This document shows positions 61,489 to 64,000 of a stretch of 64,000 nt of DNA, piece by piece; position 1 is the first letter of the stretch, and each line of letters starts with the position of its first letter. Origin of the DNA: Hippophae tibetana. Taxonomy: Eukaryota; Streptophyta; Magnoliopsida; Rosales; Elaeagnaceae. The notes under the pieces were generated by a model. The model worked only from the letters and a program-made list of their open reading frames with translations, did no database searches and was not told where the DNA came from. Made by a program: the position numbers and the translations under genes. The DNA lies in the NCBI GenBank assembly GCA_037013495.1, contig JAZDXN010000029.1:4414501-4478500 (forward strand), given 5' to 3'.

Positions 61489-64000
61489 AGTTTTTGTCAC
61501 ATATTTTACATTTTTGGTTTTATTCAACAAAGTTGTAATGAAGATAGGTGAGTCGACCAAGAGTATGTTTAAAAATATTCTAATGAATCTTAATATAATA
61601 CAAATAATTTCATGATCCAACAAAAGAAATGAGAACAAAAAAAGAAAAGGAGTGCTACTTTTGGAAGTTTTCCAAAACATATTTTAGAAATCGGAGTTGT
61701 AGCTTGAAACGGTCATAACTTTTGACTCGTATGTAAAAACGACTATTATAATAAATCAAACCAGAGGTTGCATCGATATCTATAATCTTAGCTGACCTGG
61801 GTATAGAAATTCATTTCTTGATCCTAAATTCTATAATTTACATCACTTATCGAGGGTCTAAAGTTTTTGTCACATATTTTACATTTTTGATTTTATTCAA
61901 GAGAGTTGTAATGAAGATGGATGAGCCGACCAAGTGTATGTTTAAAAATAAACTAATGACTATGAATATAACACAAATAATTTCATGATCCAATTAAAGA
62001 AATGAGAAGCAAAAAGAATAGGCGTGCTACTGTTCATAGTTTTAAAAAACAATATTTGATAAATCAAAGTTTTACCTTTAAACGGGCATAACGTTTGAGT
62101 CGTGTGTCAAAACGTCTATTATAATAAATCAAACTGAAGGTCGTATCAATTTCCATAATCTTAGCTGGCCTGGCTATAGAAATTCATTACTTGATCCTAA
62201 ATTCCATCATTTACATCACTTATCGAGGGTTTAAAGTTTTTGTCACATATTTTACAATTTTGGTTTTATTCAATAGAGTTGTAATGAAGATGGATGAGCC
62301 GACCAAGAGTATCTTTAAAAATAAACTAATGACTACAAATATAGTACAAATAATTTCATGATCCAACAAAAGAAATGAGAAGAAAAAAGATGAGGGGTGC
62401 TACTTTTCAAAGTTTTAAAAAACAATATTTGATAAATCGAAGTTTTACCTTTAAACGGGCATAACGTTTGAGTCGTGTGTCAAAACGTCTATTATAATAA
62501 ATCAAACTGAAGGTCGTATCAATTTCCATAATCTTAGCTGGCCTGGCTATAGAAATTCATTACTTGATCCTAAATTCCATCATTTACATCACTTATCGAG
62601 GGTTTAAAGTTTTTGTCACATATTTTACAATTTTGGTTTTATTCAATAGAGTTGTAATGAAGATGGATGAGCCGACCAAGAGTATCTTTAAAAATAAACT
62701 AATGACTACAAATATAGTACAAATAATTTCATGATCCAACAAAAGAAATGAGAAGAAAAAAGATGAGGGGTGCTACTTTTCAAAGTTTTAAAAAACAATA
62801 TTTGATAAATCGAAGTTTTACCTTTAAACGGGCATAACGTTTGACTCGTGTGTAAAAACGTCTATTATAATAAATCAAACCAAAGGTCTTATCGATATCC
62901 ATAATATTAGCTGGCGTGGCTATAGAAATTTATTACTTGATCCTAAATTCCATCATTTACATTACTTATCGAGGGTTTAAAGTTTTTGTCACATATTTTA
63001 CATTTTTGGTTTTATTCAACAGAGTTGTAATGAAAATGGATGAGCAAAACAAGTGTATGTTTAAAAATAAACTAATGACTAAGAATATAATACAAATAAT
63101 TTCATGATCCAATTAAAGAAATGAGAAGAAAAAAGAACAGGCGTGCTACTGTTCAAAGTTTTAAAAAACAATATTTGATAAATCGAAGTTTTACCTTTAA
63201 ATGGGCATAACGTTTGACTCGTGTGTCAAAACGTCTATTATAATCAATCAAACCAAAGGTCGTATCGATATCCATAATCTTAGCTGGCGTGGCTATAGAA
63301 ATTCATTACTTGATCCAAAATTCCATCATTTACATTACTTATCGAGGGTTTAAAGTTTTTGTCACATATTTTACATTTTTGGTTTTATTCAATAGAGTTG
63401 TAATGAAGATGGATGAGGCGAACAAGTGTATGTTTAAAAATAAACTAATGACTAAGAATATAATACAAATAATTTCATGATCCAATTAATGAAATGAGAA
63501 GAAAAAAGAAAAGGGGTGCTACTGTTCAAAGTTTTAAAAAACAATATTTAATAAATCAAAGTTTTACCTTTAAACTCGCATAACGTTTGACTCGTGTGTC
63601 AAAACGTCTATTATAATAATTCAAACCAATGGTCGTATCGATTTTCATAATCTTAGGTGGCCTGGCTATAGAAATTCATTACTTGATCCTAAATTCCATC
63701 ATTTACATCACTTATCGAGGGTTTAAAGTTTTTGTCACATATTTTACATTTTTGGTTTTATTCAATAGAGTTGTAATGAAGATAGATGATTCGACCAAGA
63801 GTATGTTTAAAAATATTCTAATGAATCTTAATATAATACAAATAATTTCATGATCCAACAAAAGAAATGAGAAGAAAAAAAGAAAAGGAGTGCTACTTTT
63901 TAAAGTTTTCTGAAAACATATTTGAGAAATCGGAATTGTAGCTTGAAACGGTCATAAATTTTGACTCTTTGTCAAAACATCTATTATAATAAATCAAACC
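61489..64000 (+). repeat. Right copy of the region VI duplication, cut by the window end
   Basis: Partner of 58508-60646. It holds the additional monomer at 62507-62879. A few single-base differences from the left copy are visible, for example GTAGCTTGAAAC near 63940 against GTAGATTGAAAC near 60586. Confidence 0.85.
62134..62879 (+). repeat. Tandem pair of near-identical A monomers
   Basis: 62134-62506 and 62507-62879 are 373-bp copies with the same private changes (CTGAAGGTCGTATCAATTTC, ACTACAAATATAGTAC, AGATGAGGGGTGC). The equivalent place in the left duplication copy, from 59153, has only one. It is a very recent single-monomer gain. Confidence 0.85.

Larger units (their letters stand above)
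58413..64000 (+). repeat. Satellite array, diverged mixture with a tandem duplication (region VI)
   Basis: Monomers continue in the same orientation to the window end but lose the regular trimer order, and each carries more private changes, for example GAGTCGTGTG, CAAACTGAAGG, GAGCAAAACAAG, AAACTCGCATAACG and GTTTTCTGAAAACAT. About 58508-60646 is repeated as about 61489-64000 with one extra monomer. No gene or RNA is seen. The array runs off the window, so its true end is unknown. Confidence 0.9.

Noticed and set aside
920..61680. Many short minus-strand frames of 68-100 codons over B monomers, with similar hydrophobic predicted peptides
   Set aside because: They are the same satellite segment read again and again. 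Similarity follows from repeat homogenisation, the hydrophobic look from TTT- and CTT-rich sequence, and the ends change with single-base indels. No promoter or codon signature supports translation.
511..63853. Plus-strand frames of 62-97 codons in the satellite monomers (IEIHYLILNSIIYITYRG in A and some B copies; NKRNENKK in B copies)
   Set aside because: They lie on the same repeat in the opposite sense, overlap the minus-strand frames, and exist only in copies lacking chance stops. They are by-products of the satellite.
11..64000. CRISPR-like regular repetition
   Set aside because: The repeats are adjacent 373-bp monomers with no unique spacers and no cas genes, in a plant-type sequence. 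This is a satellite array.

Overview
This window comes from a plant nuclear genome, most likely a flowering plant and probably a eudicot. It is almost entirely satellite DNA. AT-rich monomers of 372-373 bp lie head to tail on one strand for the full 64 kb, about 165 monomer lengths. No protein-coding or RNA gene can be supported. The species cannot be named from the sequence alone. The plant call rests on the satellite style, on the single inserted LTR (TG...CA ends, 5-bp target duplication, plant-type promoter motifs) and on one motif that recalls a legume centromere satellite.

The monomers fall into two classes. Class A has AAATAAACTAATGACTAAG followed later by TTTTAAAAAACA and ATTTGATAAATC. 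Class B has AAATATTCTAATGAATCTTA followed by GTTTTCCAAAACAT and TTTGAGAAATC. Monomer starts are set here at the GTCGTATCG-type motif.

Layout: 1-8886 is an irregular A/B mixture with internal duplications, a microhomology deletion and chimeric monomers. 8887-24274 is irregular and carries four copies of a 1.1-kb cassette, one of them interrupted by a 110-bp foreign fragment. 24275-35831 is a regular three-monomer higher-order repeat (B-A-A, about 1118 bp). 35832-40304 is irregular again and includes the reciprocal chimera. 40305-58412 is a second, differently marked B-A-A array (1119 bp), interrupted only by a 2065-bp solo LTR at 44413-46477. 58413-64000 is an older-looking mixture holding a 2.1-kb tandem duplication with one extra monomer.

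The LTR is flanked by a perfect 5-bp duplication (GTCGT), and paralogous uninterrupted sites exist in the same array. Inside it, on the minus strand, are a TATA box, a closely spaced pair of TGACGTCA palindromes, a G-box, TTGACC boxes and a strikingly GC-rich block.

Nothing here looks like an operon or a classical gene system. The biology is that of a satellite array: homogenisation into trimers, exchange between the two classes at preferred points, a conserved dyad in each monomer, and retroelement capture. The strongest candidates for something undescribed are the two-class trimer architecture, the recurrent exchange point between the classes, and the regulatory content of the solo LTR.
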